Positions 7,393 through 16,516 of a stretch of DNA of 21,832 nt are shown one piece after another; within the stretch, counting starts at the first letter, position 1; every line of letters starts with the position of its first letter. Source of the DNA: an uncultured Lachnospiraceae bacterium (GTDB lineage Bacteria > Bacillota > Clostridia > Lachnospirales > Lachnospiraceae); contig CAKRNW010000026.1 of the NCBI GenBank assembly GCA_934371505.1, forward strand, positions 1 to 21,832, written 5' to 3'. The translations under genes were made by a program, and so were the position numbers. The notes beneath the pieces are model-generated. The model made no database searches and was not told where the DNA came from. It worked only from the letters and a program-made list of their open reading frames with translations.

Positions 7393-8177
7393 CTCTGCAA
7401 ATGTTGATTTCTTCTGTGGGGCAGGATGCCCACGCCCTCATGGAAAAAATGAAACCGGAATGCGACTGTATTCTGGTAAATCAGAAAATGCCCTACGGAT
7501 ATGAAGAATTTACCTATGAGGGGCATGAGATTCGATGCTTTCACATGCAGGAAAAAGGTGTGGGGCTTAGCCGTAACCATGCGCTGCTCCGGGCAGACCG
7601 GGATCTTTGTCTTTTCACCGATGAGGATATTGTATACAGAAAAGGCTATGCCCAGGCAGTACGCAAAGCTTTCCGGGAGCACCCGGAGGCAGACATGTTA
7701 TTGTTTAATGTGGAAGTAGCACCGGAACGGCGTACCTACTGGACGGAAAGCTTCCATCCGGTGAAGTGGTACAACTGTGGCCGCTATCCTGCCTATAGCT
7801 TTGCCCTCCGCACGGAACGGATGCATGAGCTGAACCTGACCTATCATCTGTGGTTTGGCGGGGGAGCCAGGTACAGCAATGGAGAGGACAGCCTTTTTAT
7901 CCGGGACTGCATTAAGGGTGGAATGAAGGTGTTTGCCATACCGGTTACCATCGGAGAGGAGATTCCACGGCCATCCACCTGGTTCCACGGATACAATGGG
8001 AAGTTTTTCTATGACAGAGGCGTGTTGTACCATTATCTCTATGGGAAACTGGCTCCCGTTATGGGAGCGCGCTTTCTTTACAAAAACAGGAAAACCATGT
8101 GTGAACAGTTTCCTGTGGCAAAGGCAAAACAGTTGATGAAGGCCGGTTACCGTTTGAATCCCATGCCGGAGGAGTAG
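7389..8177 (+). CDS. GT2-like glycosyltransferase
   Basis: A 262-residue GT-A-type transferase. It lacks the usual N-terminal VIPVYN motif and begins LQMLISSVGQD, as seen in a divergent subgroup. GVGLSRNHAL (57-66) occupies the usual G-x-x-x-ARN position, TDED (77-80) the metal-binding DxD position, and GEDSLF (165-170) is the usual ED of the acceptor side. The start overlaps the previous stop as ATGA, so translation is probably coupled. Role: addition of one sugar to the lipid-linked repeat unit. Donor unknown. Confidence 0.8.
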   Translation: MTLQMLISSVGQDAHALMEKMKPECDCILVNQKMPYGYEEFTYEGHEIRCFHMQEKGVGLSRNHALLRADRDLCLFTDEDIVYRKGYAQAVRKAFREHPEADMLLFNVEVAPERRTYWTESFHPVKWYNCGRYPAYSFALRTERMHELNLTYHLWFGGGARYSNGEDSLFIRDCIKGGMKVFAIPVTIGEEIPRPSTWFHGYNGKFFYDRGVLYHYLYGKLAPVMGARFLYKNRKTMCEQFPVAKAKQLMKAGYRLNPMPEE

Positions 8178-8182
8178 AGAAC

Positions 8183-9301
8183 ATGCTCTTTTATATTTTA
8201 TTGACCACCATCACCGTTATTTTTGCAGGGTTGGTGTGCAGCAAACGGATGCTGGCCCGCTTCCTTACGGGAGGAATACAGACACCTCTCCCTCAGCAGG
8301 CCAGCCATCTGACCAGACAGCAGACCATTAACGGTCTGGCTTTAACTTTGATTTTTTTACTGCTGTTTGCCGTATCCGCCTTTCGCACCGGAATCGGCAA
8401 TGACTATGAGCGGTATGTGGAATTCGTCCACCTGATTCAGTTTAATCAGGTGGTACCTACGGAAATCGGTTTTAACGGATTAGTCAGACTGATTAATGCC
8501 CTTTCCGGTTTTGAAAATGCCAGGCTGATGTTTGCCCTCTATGCCTTTGTGACGATCCTGCTGTTTCTGGTAGGCATGATGCGCCAAAGCCTGGATTTTC
8601 CCCTGACCTTTTTCCTGTTCATGACCCTGGGATACTATTTCCAGACCATGAATACCGTGCGGTATTATCTGGCACTGGCAATTGCTTTTCTGTGTCTGGG
8701 ATATGTACAAAAGAAACAGTACGGGCGTTTTATCCTGATGGTGTTACTGGGCTCCCTGTTCCACAAATCCCTGTTGGTGATTATTCCCCTGTATCTGCTT
8801 GCAGCCATAGACTGGAAGAAGTGGATGTTGGCGGTGGCAGGTGTGCTCAGTGTCAGTTTTCTGATTTTTAAAGACTTCTACCTGGACGTGGTGGTATTCT
8901 TATATCCCTCCTATAAAGACACGGAGTATCTGGAGGGAGGAACCAGTATCCCCAATATTCTGCGATGCCTGGCGGTGCTGGTACTCAGCCTGCTCTATTA
9001 CAGGAAGTGTGTGCGGGACAACAAAGAGAACCGCTTTTACTTTTATTTAAACTTAGGAGCCTGTGTGCTGTATACCTGCTGCTCCTTCCTGCCTATTATT
9101 TCCAGGATTGGTTATTATCTGACCATCAGCCATATTCTCTTTTTACCGGCACTGTTACAGGGCATGGAGGAAAAGGAAAAGAAATTCTGGCGGGGCATGG
9201 TCATCCTGGCGGGGATTGTGTATTTTGGACTGTTTCTGATCAAGGCCGGGGATGTAAATGTGGGCTTGCTTCCCTACGAAACCTGGCTGTTTCAATTATG
9301 A
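8183..9301 (+). CDS. EpsG-family polysaccharide polymerase (Wzy type)
   Basis: A 372-residue polytopic membrane protein with about ten hydrophobic segments, expected to link lipid-carried repeat units into polymer on the outer face. EpsG-family marks are RTGIGNDYERY at 68-78, TEIGFNGLVRL at 93-103, NTVRYYLALA at 157-166 and LFHKSLL at 192-198. GGAGGAG overlaps the end of the previous gene at good distance from this ATG. It overlaps the next gene by 4 bp. It is the only polymerase candidate in the window. Confidence 0.88.
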   Translation: MLFYILLTTITVIFAGLVCSKRMLARFLTGGIQTPLPQQASHLTRQQTINGLALTLIFLLLFAVSAFRTGIGNDYERYVEFVHLIQFNQVVPTEIGFNGLVRLINALSGFENARLMFALYAFVTILLFLVGMMRQSLDFPLTFFLFMTLGYYFQTMNTVRYYLALAIAFLCLGYVQKKQYGRFILMVLLGSLFHKSLLVIIPLYLLAAIDWKKWMLAVAGVLSVSFLIFKDFYLDVVVFLYPSYKDTEYLEGGTSIPNILRCLAVLVLSLLYYRKCVRDNKENRFYFYLNLGACVLYTCCSFLPIISRIGYYLTISHILFLPALLQGMEEKEKKFWRGMVILAGIVYFGLFLIKAGDVNVGLLPYETWLFQL

Positions 9302-10119
9302 GAAAGAGTATGAGCGTAAAATTTTCGTTATTGGTGGTGTGCCTGAATGCAGGCGAAAAATTAAAAGAAACCATGGACAGCATCCGGATGCAGACCTATG
9401 GAAATTACGAGGTCGTTGTGAAGGATGGAGGTTCCACAGACGGGTCGGTAGAAAAACTGGAAGAACACCTTGCCCGTAGCGGTGAGAGCAGAATCTGTGT
9501 GATTCATGAAAAAGACACCGGCATCTATGATGCCATGAACCAGGCATGTGCTTATATGACTGGAGACTATTGCCTGTTTTTGAACTGCGGCGATTATTTT
9601 TACTCGGAGCAGGTATTGGAGCGGTTTGCCGAAGCGATCGGCACAGAGAGGAAGAGGCATATTTTCTATGGAAACCGCTATCAGGCACAGAGCGGTTCGA
9701 TTGAATATTCCGCACCTCAGATTACCGCCTTTACCTGTTACCGGAATATCCCCTGTCATCAGACCTGTTTTTATTCCACCGATCTGTTCCGGGAGAGACA
9801 GTACCATACCCGGTATAAAGTACGGGCGGACTACGAACATTTTTTATGGTGTTTTTTTCAGGGAAAAGCCCGGTTCACCTATGTGCCGGAATGTGTGGTA
9901 TCCTATGAAGGCGGTGGGTTTTCTGAGACAAAAGAAAATGAAAGACAGTCGGCAAAAGAGCACCGGGAGATTACCGGAATGTACATGACTTTAGCACAGC
10001 GTTTTCAGTACCGGGCTTACCTGATCCTTACCCTGGCACCCCTTCGTCATGCACTGGCCACTAATCCCAGATTTGCAGACGCGTATAATAACATTGTGAA
10101 GAAATTTTATCATCGATAG
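9298..10119 (+). CDS. GT2 glycosyltransferase of the WcaE-like subgroup
   Basis: A 273-residue transferase. The frame stays open upstream to 8965, but that part lies inside the EpsG-like gene. The ATG at 9298 gives an ATGA overlap with the EpsG stop and puts the start just before the KFSLLVVCLNAG strand. An internal ATG at 9310 is also possible. VKDGGSTDGS is at 41-50. EKDTGIYDAMNQA (71-83) is the DxGiYDAMN signature of colanic-acid-type GT2 enzymes, followed by FLNCGDYF (94-101) at the metal site. Adds one sugar to the repeat unit. The substrate is not predictable. Confidence 0.85.
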   Translation: MRKSMSVKFSLLVVCLNAGEKLKETMDSIRMQTYGNYEVVVKDGGSTDGSVEKLEEHLARSGESRICVIHEKDTGIYDAMNQACAYMTGDYCLFLNCGDYFYSEQVLERFAEAIGTERKRHIFYGNRYQAQSGSIEYSAPQITAFTCYRNIPCHQTCFYSTDLFRERQYHTRYKVRADYEHFLWCFFQGKARFTYVPECVVSYEGGGFSETKENERQSAKEHREITGMYMTLAQRFQYRAYLILTLAPLRHALATNPRFADAYNNIVKKFYHR

Positions 10120-10139
10120 GGAAGAGGCAGAAGACAGCA

Positions 10140-11453
10140 ATGCGTATATTATGGATTTGTAATCAGATGCCGCCGGTGGTGGCAGAAAGCCTGCAGTTAC
10201 AACCCACCAACAAAGAGGGCTGGATCGCAGGCATTTTGGAACAGATAAAAAAAGAGAAGAGCACAAGAAACCTGGAAATCGGGATTTGTTTCCCCATTCC
10301 GGACAGTCTGAAAAAAGTGTATGAATCTCAGGATGGAGAGGGAAGGGAACTGCTTCGTGGAGAAGCGGATGGGTTTTCTTACTTTGGAATTGTTCAGGAT
10401 AATGTAAACCTGCACTTTTATGATTTTAAAGTGGAGCGTCAGATGGAGTCCATTATTGGACAGTTCCGGCCGGATATGCTCCATATTTTCGGAACCGAAT
10501 ATCCCCATGCCCTGGCGGCGGCAAAAGCCTTTAACCGTCCGGAACGGATTCTGGTGGGCTTACAGGGCATTATGAGTGCCTGTGCCGATGCCTATTTTGC
10601 GGATTTGCCGGAAAAAGTGATCAAACGCTTTACCTTCCGGGACTGGATGAAACGGGACAATATCCAGGAGCAGCAGGAAAAATTCGCATTGCGGGCAGAG
10701 CATGAAACTCAGCTTTTACGCATTGCAGGACATGTGACCGGACGGACGGAGTTTGACCGGAAGGCAGCCTTGCGGGTGCATCCCTCCATGCAGTATCACT
10801 TCATGAATGAAACCATGCGCAGCAATTTCTATGAAGGGGAAACCTGGAACGAGGAAAATTGCCAGCCCCACCGCATCTTTGTCAGCCAGGGAAACTATCC
10901 CTTAAAGGGGCTTCACAAGGTTTTGGAAGCCCTGCCCTTGATCCGGGAAATGTACCCGGATGTGACCGTTCATGTGGCAGGGGATGTAATCACCGCTCAT
11001 GGCACCTGGAAAGAAAAACTGAAAATTTCCTCCTATGGGAAATATTTGCTGGATCTGATGAAGAAAAACCAGTGTACCGGGCAGGTCACATTTCTTGGAA
11101 AACTGGACGCAGAACAGATGAAACAGGAGTATTTGCAGGCGAATGTGTTCGTCAGCGCCTCCTCCATGGAAAATTCCTCCAACTCCATTGGGGAAGCCAT
11201 GCTGCTGGGAGTACCGGTGGTAAGCTCCAGAGTGGGAGGCTTGGAAAGTCTGCTTACGGACGAGCAGGATGGTCTTTTCTATGCCTTCTCTGACGAAAAG
11301 GAATTGGCCAGACGGGTGATGCGTGTCTTTGAGGACAGGGAACTGGCGGAAAAACTGTCTGAAAACGCAAGGCTGAGGGCACTGCAGAACCATGATCCTC
11401 AGAAAAACTTTGCACGGTTAATGGAAATCTATCAGGAGATTCTTCATTCATGA
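10140..11453 (+). CDS. GT4 glycosyltransferase
   Basis: A 437-residue GT-B-fold retaining transferase. The N-terminal domain begins MRILWICNQMPP, and HIFGTEYPHA (115-124) matches the usual acceptor-domain HxH-like region. In the C-terminal domain, SQGNYPLKG (249-257) is the strand and loop before the nucleotide site. The EX7E motif is Glu344-Glu352 in MENSSNSIGEAMLLGVPVV. GAAGAGG precedes the ATG. It overlaps the next GT4 gene by 4 bp (ATGA). Donor unknown. Confidence 0.88.
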   Translation: MRILWICNQMPPVVAESLQLQPTNKEGWIAGILEQIKKEKSTRNLEIGICFPIPDSLKKVYESQDGEGRELLRGEADGFSYFGIVQDNVNLHFYDFKVERQMESIIGQFRPDMLHIFGTEYPHALAAAKAFNRPERILVGLQGIMSACADAYFADLPEKVIKRFTFRDWMKRDNIQEQQEKFALRAEHETQLLRIAGHVTGRTEFDRKAALRVHPSMQYHFMNETMRSNFYEGETWNEENCQPHRIFVSQGNYPLKGLHKVLEALPLIREMYPDVTVHVAGDVITAHGTWKEKLKISSYGKYLLDLMKKNQCTGQVTFLGKLDAEQMKQEYLQANVFVSASSMENSSNSIGEAMLLGVPVVSSRVGGLESLLTDEQDGLFYAFSDEKELARRVMRVFEDRELAEKLSENARLRALQNHDPQKNFARLMEIYQEILHS

Positions 11454-12664
11454 AAGTAACCTTTGTTTCTAACTATATGAACCATCATCAACAGCCCTTC
11501 TCAGAAGCAATGCGGGCGCGGTTAGGGGAAGATTATACTTTTATCCAGACCCAGCCCATGGAGGAGGAAAGGGTACAGATGGGGTGGGACACCTCGGCCC
11601 AGAGCCTTTCCTTCGTCCGGAAATTCCGGGAAGAGGAGGAAACCTGCCGGCAGCTGATTCTGGACAGCGATGTGGTGATTTTCGGCTGGACAGGCATGGA
11701 AGAACTGATCGTCCCCCGGCTGCAGGCAGGAAAACTCACCTTTCGCAATTCAGAGCGGATCTATAAGGAAGGGCGATGGAAAGCCCTTTCCCCCCGGGGA
11801 TTAAAACAGAAATACCGGGATTATATCCAGTATCGGAAGAGTCCCTATTATCTGCTCTGTGCCGGTGGATATGTGGCATCAGATTTCGCATTGATTCACA
11901 GCTTTCCGCACAAGATGTTCCGTTGGGGATATTTCCCGCCGGAGAAAGTTTATGAGGAGAATTTTCTGCGGGAAAAACAGCAGCGGGATTTGCAAACACC
12001 GGCAGAAATCCTTTGGGCAGGCCGCTTTATTGACTGGAAGCATCCTGAGACTGCAGTGCAGGTGGCAGCAGCCCTGAAGGAAAAGAAAATTCCTTTTCAT
12101 CTCACCATGGTAGGTGATGGCGAAATGCAGGAACAGCTGGTGGAACTGGTAGAGCAAAAAAAAGTAACAGAGCAGGTAACCTTTACCGGCTTTCAGAAAC
12201 CGGAGCAGGTGCGTCATTACATGGAGAAAGCCCATATTTTTCTGTTCACCAGTGACTACCGGGAGGGCTGGGGGGCAGTGTTAAACGAGGCGATGAACAG
12301 TGGATGTGCGGTGGTGGTAAACCATGCGTTGGGTGCAGCCCCCTATCTCATGCAGCATGGGAAAAACGGATTGGTATATCAGAACGGAGATTTGCAGGAG
12401 TGCATTGACCATACACTCTTACTTGCCGGAAACCCCAAAGTCTGTGAGCAACTGGCACAGAATGCCTATGCGACCATTACAAAAACCTGGAATGCCGGAC
12501 AGGCGGCAGAACATTTTCTGAAGCTTTGTGAAAACCTGTTGGTGGAACGGAAAAAGGCTGTCTGCGGGGAAGGGATTCCGTCAGATGGTCCGGGAAGCCC
12601 GGCGCCGGTGATCCCTCAGAGAAAGATGTACCGCATCATGACGGAGAACGTGTATGGAAAATAA
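11450..12664 (+). CDS. GT4 glycosyltransferase
   Basis: A 404-residue GT-B-fold retaining transferase that is not closely similar to its neighbour. It starts MKVTFVSNYMNHHQQPFS. WAGRFIDWKHPE (189-200) and MVGDGEMQEQL (220-230) mark the nucleotide-sugar domain, and EX7E is Glu272-Glu280 in REGWGAVLNEAMNSG. The last 40 or so residues after LCENLLVE are Pro/Gly-rich and basic, and look like an unstructured tail outside the fold. It overlaps the previous gene by 4 bp and the next by 11 bp. Confidence 0.88.
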   Translation: MKVTFVSNYMNHHQQPFSEAMRARLGEDYTFIQTQPMEEERVQMGWDTSAQSLSFVRKFREEEETCRQLILDSDVVIFGWTGMEELIVPRLQAGKLTFRNSERIYKEGRWKALSPRGLKQKYRDYIQYRKSPYYLLCAGGYVASDFALIHSFPHKMFRWGYFPPEKVYEENFLREKQQRDLQTPAEILWAGRFIDWKHPETAVQVAAALKEKKIPFHLTMVGDGEMQEQLVELVEQKKVTEQVTFTGFQKPEQVRHYMEKAHIFLFTSDYREGWGAVLNEAMNSGCAVVVNHALGAAPYLMQHGKNGLVYQNGDLQECIDHTLLLAGNPKVCEQLAQNAYATITKTWNAGQAAEHFLKLCENLLVERKKAVCGEGIPSDGPGSPAPVIPQRKMYRIMTENVYGK

Positions 12665-13679
12665 TAACAATCAGAATCTGGTTAGTGTGATTGTACCGGT
12701 TTATAATATATTGGATTGCCTGGAGCGGTGTGTGGATTCGCTTCTTGCACAGACTTATAAAAAAATGGAAATTCTCCTGGTGGATGATGGCTCCACCGAT
12801 GGAACTGGAACATTATGCGACCAACTGGCAGAAAAGGATAGTCGGATTCGCGTGTTTCATAAGGGAAATGGCGGCTCCTCCTCTGCCCGGAACCTTGGAA
12901 TCCTGCAGGCCAGGGGAGGATATCTGGGATTCGTAGACAGCGATGACTACGTGGAGCCGGACATGTATGAGAGACTGCTGGAAGTGCTGCGGCAGCATCA
13001 GGGCCTGATGGCACAGGTGGGACGAAATGAAATCGATGCACAGGGAAATCGGTTGCCGGATATCTGTGTGCCACCCCCAAAACTGGAATCTGTTTCTGCA
13101 GAAAACTTTTTACGGGAACTGTTACTGCATCGTGGAGACTGCTCCTTTTGTACCAAATTAATCCATCGCAGTCTCTTTTTTCCGGAGGATGCCTCTCCCC
13201 GTCTGTTCCCGGAAGGCATGTTAAACGAGGATTTTTATTTAATGATTCAAATGCTTTCTGATTTGCCTCAGATCTGGTCACTGCCGGGATATTGTTATCA
13301 TGTATTTTACCGCATTGGTTCCAATACCAGAAAACAGACGAAGGAAGAATTTTCCCCTGTTTTTTTGGATATTGTGAACAATGCGGACATGGTATATGAT
13401 AAGGTGGTGCGGGATTTCCCACAGCTTGAATCGGAGGCGATCCGGTTTAATTTATATCAACGGTTAGATTACCTGCTGCATATTCCCATTTCCCGGATGA
13501 CAGGAGAAAATCGGATGTATCGGCAGGTTGTGGCGTATTTGAGAGCACACAGAAGAGATATTTGCTGTAATCCCTGGCTGACAAGGAAGAATCGTGTATA
13601 TCTGATGCTGTTTGCCACAGCACCCAGGACAGTACGCCGTATACATCGGATGACCATGAAAGTGAGAAAATTAGCGTGA
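12654..13679 (+). CDS. GT2 glycosyltransferase
   Basis: A 341-residue GT-A transferase of the EpsJ/CpsI type. Motifs are VSVIVPVYN at 10-18, VDDGS at 43-47, GGSSSARNLG at 73-82, the metal-binding DSDD at 95-98 and NEDF at 191-194. The ATG lies inside the 3' end of the previous gene, with GGAG 8 bases upstream. The stop overlaps the GTG start of the next gene. Donor unknown. Confidence 0.9.
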   Translation: MENNNNQNLVSVIVPVYNILDCLERCVDSLLAQTYKKMEILLVDDGSTDGTGTLCDQLAEKDSRIRVFHKGNGGSSSARNLGILQARGGYLGFVDSDDYVEPDMYERLLEVLRQHQGLMAQVGRNEIDAQGNRLPDICVPPPKLESVSAENFLRELLLHRGDCSFCTKLIHRSLFFPEDASPRLFPEGMLNEDFYLMIQMLSDLPQIWSLPGYCYHVFYRIGSNTRKQTKEEFSPVFLDIVNNADMVYDKVVRDFPQLESEAIRFNLYQRLDYLLHIPISRMTGENRMYRQVVAYLRAHRRDICCNPWLTRKNRVYLMLFATAPRTVRRIHRMTMKVRKLA

Positions 13680-14758
13680 AAAATACCAGCAGAGTGTATG
13701 TCTGCCATACTTTTTATCATGTTTATGTAGCTTATCTGAAAGAATGCGCATTGCAAAAAGCATCCACAGAGGACAAACCTACGGACAAGGCAGATCTTCT
13801 TCTTAGCACCATGTCCAACGACTTTTCCGGATTAAAGGAACGGATGGATGCCACCGGATTCTGGAATCGGATCATTCCTTTTGAGGAAAAGCACTTTTCC
13901 CAGTTTCCGGAACTTGTTTCCCTAAAAAAAGACCGGGGAAACCTTGTGTTTAACATGCTGGAACGGATTCGCTTCTGCAAACGTTATGGAAAACTGGAAG
14001 AACCCTGTATTCCCGTGGATTTTAAAACCTATCGGGACATTTATGTCTTCTGCGATTCCGACCCCATTGGCTACTATTTAAGCTATAAGAAAATCTATTA
14101 TCATGCGTTGGAGGACGGCTTGAACTGCATCCAGCATTACGATACCGCCCGCTACGACAACCGTGGCGCTTTTCAGGTCAAGGCCTGGATGGCAGCCCAC
14201 AATCTGATCTTTATCCAGAACGGTTATGGGAAATACTGTCTGGATATGGAAGTCAACGATACCTCTGTGCTCAAATATCCTTTGGCAAAGTATAAGGAGG
14301 TACCCAGGGCAAAACTGGTGGAACAGCTGACTCCACAGGACAAAGAGGTCATTCTTCGTTCCTTCTTAAAAGATATGGATGGATTGAAGCGGCAGATCCA
14401 AAATGGCAATGAGCATAAAATATTGATTTTGTCGGAACCCCTTTGTACCCTGGAGATCCGGGAAAAAATTTTCCGGGATATTGTGGAAATGTACAGGAAG
14501 GATGCCCAGATTTTTATCAAACCCCATCCCAGAGACATCCTGGATTATGAGAAATTATTTCCGGACTGTGTGGTCTTAGACGGTAAATTCCCTATGGAAA
14601 TGATGAATTTCATTCCGGGGCTTTCCTTTGACAAGGTGATTTCCGTGCTGACGGTGACCAATGCCATTCAGTTTACGAAGGAGAACGTGATGCTGGGAAG
14701 AGACTTTCTGGACAAGTATGAAGCTCCGGAAATCCACCGCCAGAATGAATATATTTAA
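13676..14758 (+). CDS. GT52-like sialyl/nonulosonate transferase
   Basis: A 360-residue protein resembling bacterial GT52-type (lipooligosaccharide sialyltransferase-like) enzymes. It starts with the strand VYVCHTFYHVYVAY, as these begin. EDG at 146-148 corresponds to the conserved D/E-D-G motif bearing the general base, and KPHPRD at 282-287 to the HP motif that contacts the CMP donor. These motifs are shared across GT38, GT52 and GT80 sialyltransferases. No CMP-sialic acid genes are in the window, but pseB and pseC are. A nonulosonate such as pseudaminic acid is therefore the most attractive donor (inference). The start codon is GTG, overlapping the previous stop as GTGA. Some GT52-like proteins use other sugars, so substrate confidence is lower than family confidence. 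Confidence 0.75.
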   Translation: MKNTSRVYVCHTFYHVYVAYLKECALQKASTEDKPTDKADLLLSTMSNDFSGLKERMDATGFWNRIIPFEEKHFSQFPELVSLKKDRGNLVFNMLERIRFCKRYGKLEEPCIPVDFKTYRDIYVFCDSDPIGYYLSYKKIYYHALEDGLNCIQHYDTARYDNRGAFQVKAWMAAHNLIFIQNGYGKYCLDMEVNDTSVLKYPLAKYKEVPRAKLVEQLTPQDKEVILRSFLKDMDGLKRQIQNGNEHKILILSEPLCTLEIREKIFRDIVEMYRKDAQIFIKPHPRDILDYEKLFPDCVVLDGKFPMEMMNFIPGLSFDKVISVLTVTNAIQFTKENVMLGRDFLDKYEAPEIHRQNEYI

Positions 14759-14776
14759 ACCAGAAAGGGTTTCAGC

Positions 14777-16516
14777 ATGAAGAAAATTTTACGCAAATTA
14801 AATGTACTGCTGGACAAGAAACAGAAACGGACCATGGGGTGGCTTGTGCTGCTGATGATCCTTGGAGCAGTGCTGGAGACTGCCAGTATCACCCTGATTT
14901 TCCCGGTGATTACCGTGGTTATCAATCCGGAATCCGTGGAAACAAACAAAACAGTAAAAATGCTGTATGAGGGGATGCACATGCAAAGCACCACCCAGTT
15001 TGCCATGGTGGTTATGACGGCGTTGATTATCGCCTTTATTCTGAAAAACAGTTTTCTTTTTTTACAGCAGAAAGCAACCCTGCATTTCGTGTATACCAAC
15101 CAGTTCCGGACCTCAGAACGCATGATGCGGAATTATTTAAAACGCAGCTATGAGTTTTATTTAAATGCGGATACAGCGGTGATTCAGAGGAACATCACTT
15201 CCGATGTAAACAATATGTATGCACTGATTCTGGCGGTGCTGCAGATTACCTCCGAGTGCATTATTTTCCTGACGCTCGGCCTGACCCTGTTTGTGATGCA
15301 GCCACTGATGGCGGTTGTGATTGCAGTGGTGTTGATCGTTACTCTGTTTGTGATTATGAAACGGATCAAACCTACCATGAAGAAGGCAGGACAGGATAAC
15401 CAGGACTATTACAGCAGGCTGTTTAAGTGGATTTCCCAGACGGTTACCGGAATCAAGGAAGTAAAAATTACCCAGAAAGAGCAGTATTTCGTGGATGAGT
15501 ATGTAATCTGCGGGCATGGCTATGTGGATGCGGTGCAGAAATACAGTCTGTACAGTGCTACCCCCAGACTGCTGATTGAAACGGTCTGTATTATGGTAAT
15601 GATTGGTTACCTTATGGTAATGATGCTTTCCGGACAGGATTTGACCAACATGGTGGCAACCATTGGTGTGTTTGGCCTGGCAGCAGTACGTCTGATTCCC
15701 AGTGCCAACCGCATCAATAATCAGTTGACCAATATGGCTTACTTTGAACCCTTCCTGATGAATGTCAGCGATAATCTGCAGGATGAGATCAGCGAGGATG
15801 CAGTCAAGGCGGAATTTGCAAAGCCTGACCAACAGAAGCTTCCGGTAAAAAATAAAATTCGTGTAGAGGATATTACTTATGCCTATCCCAATACGGACAG
15901 GCTGATTTTCGACCATGCAGGCTTTGAAATCCGGGTGGGAACCTCTGTGGGAGTGGTAGGTCCCTCCGGAGCAGGAAAATCTACGGTCGTGGATATTCTG
16001 TTGGGGCTTCTGGAGGTACAGAGCGGACATATCTATGCGGACGATACCGATATCCGCAGTGATTACAAAGGCTGGCTGAAAAATATCGGATATATTCCCC
16101 AGATGATCTTCATGCTGGATGACACCATCCGCCGGAATGTAGCCTTTGGCGTACCCGATGACCAGATTGATGAGAAAAGGGTATGGGAAGTATTGAAAGA
16201 GGCGCAGCTGGACGAGTACATTAAGAGTATCCCCGAAGGCCTGGACACCACCATCGGTGAGCGGGGAATCCGTTTGTCGGGCGGACAGCGTCAGCGTATC
16301 GGCATTGCAAGGGCACTTTACAATGATCCGGAGGTTCTGGTATTGGATGAAGCAACCTCTGCACTGGATAATGATACCGAGGCGGCCATCATGGATTCCA
16401 TCAACAGCCTCCATGGCAAAAAAACACTGATCATTATAGCCCATCGTTTGCAGACCATTGAAAAGTGCGACCACGTTTACCGCGTGGAAAAAGGAAAGAT
16501 TGAGGCGGAGAGATAA
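14777..16516 (+). CDS. ABC transporter, fused membrane and ATPase domains; candidate lipid-oligosaccharide flippase (PglK/MsbA type)
   Basis: A 579-residue half-transporter. The membrane domain has six helices, clearest near residues 22-50, 75-97, 155-195 and 265-310, with an ETASITLIFPVI stretch like that of PglK. The ATPase domain has Walker A GPSGAGKST at 395-403, Q-loop Gln442, signature LSGGQ at 500-504, Walker B VLVLDE at 520-525 and switch His556. All catalytic residues are present. PglK-type proteins flip undecaprenyl-linked oligosaccharides. No MOP-superfamily Wzx is visible in the window, and this gene sits between glycosyltransferase genes, so a flippase role is likely (inference). 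The alternative is export of an unrelated lipid. The next gene begins immediately after the stop. Confidence 0.85.
   Translation: MKKILRKLNVLLDKKQKRTMGWLVLLMILGAVLETASITLIFPVITVVINPESVETNKTVKMLYEGMHMQSTTQFAMVVMTALIIAFILKNSFLFLQQKATLHFVYTNQFRTSERMMRNYLKRSYEFYLNADTAVIQRNITSDVNNMYALILAVLQITSECIIFLTLGLTLFVMQPLMAVVIAVVLIVTLFVIMKRIKPTMKKAGQDNQDYYSRLFKWISQTVTGIKEVKITQKEQYFVDEYVICGHGYVDAVQKYSLYSATPRLLIETVCIMVMIGYLMVMMLSGQDLTNMVATIGVFGLAAVRLIPSANRINNQLTNMAYFEPFLMNVSDNLQDEISEDAVKAEFAKPDQQKLPVKNKIRVEDITYAYPNTDRLIFDHAGFEIRVGTSVGVVGPSGAGKSTVVDILLGLLEVQSGHIYADDTDIRSDYKGWLKNIGYIPQMIFMLDDTIRRNVAFGVPDDQIDEKRVWEVLKEAQLDEYIKSIPEGLDTTIGERGIRLSGGQRQRIGIARALYNDPEVLVLDEATSALDNDTEAAIMDSINSLHGKKTLIIIAHRLQTIEKCDHVYRVEKGKIEAER

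Noticed and set aside
8965..9297. In-frame upstream extension of the WcaE-like glycosyltransferase
   Set aside because: It runs through the EpsG-like gene in another frame, and its translation has no GT2 character. The ATG at 9298 with ATGA overlap fits the family start.
15161..16474. Long open frame on the minus strand (437 residues) opposite the ABC transporter gene
   Set aside because: It is rich in His, Gln and Ile with no recognisable domain, as expected for the complement of a well-conserved coding gene. The + strand gene has all ABC motifs.
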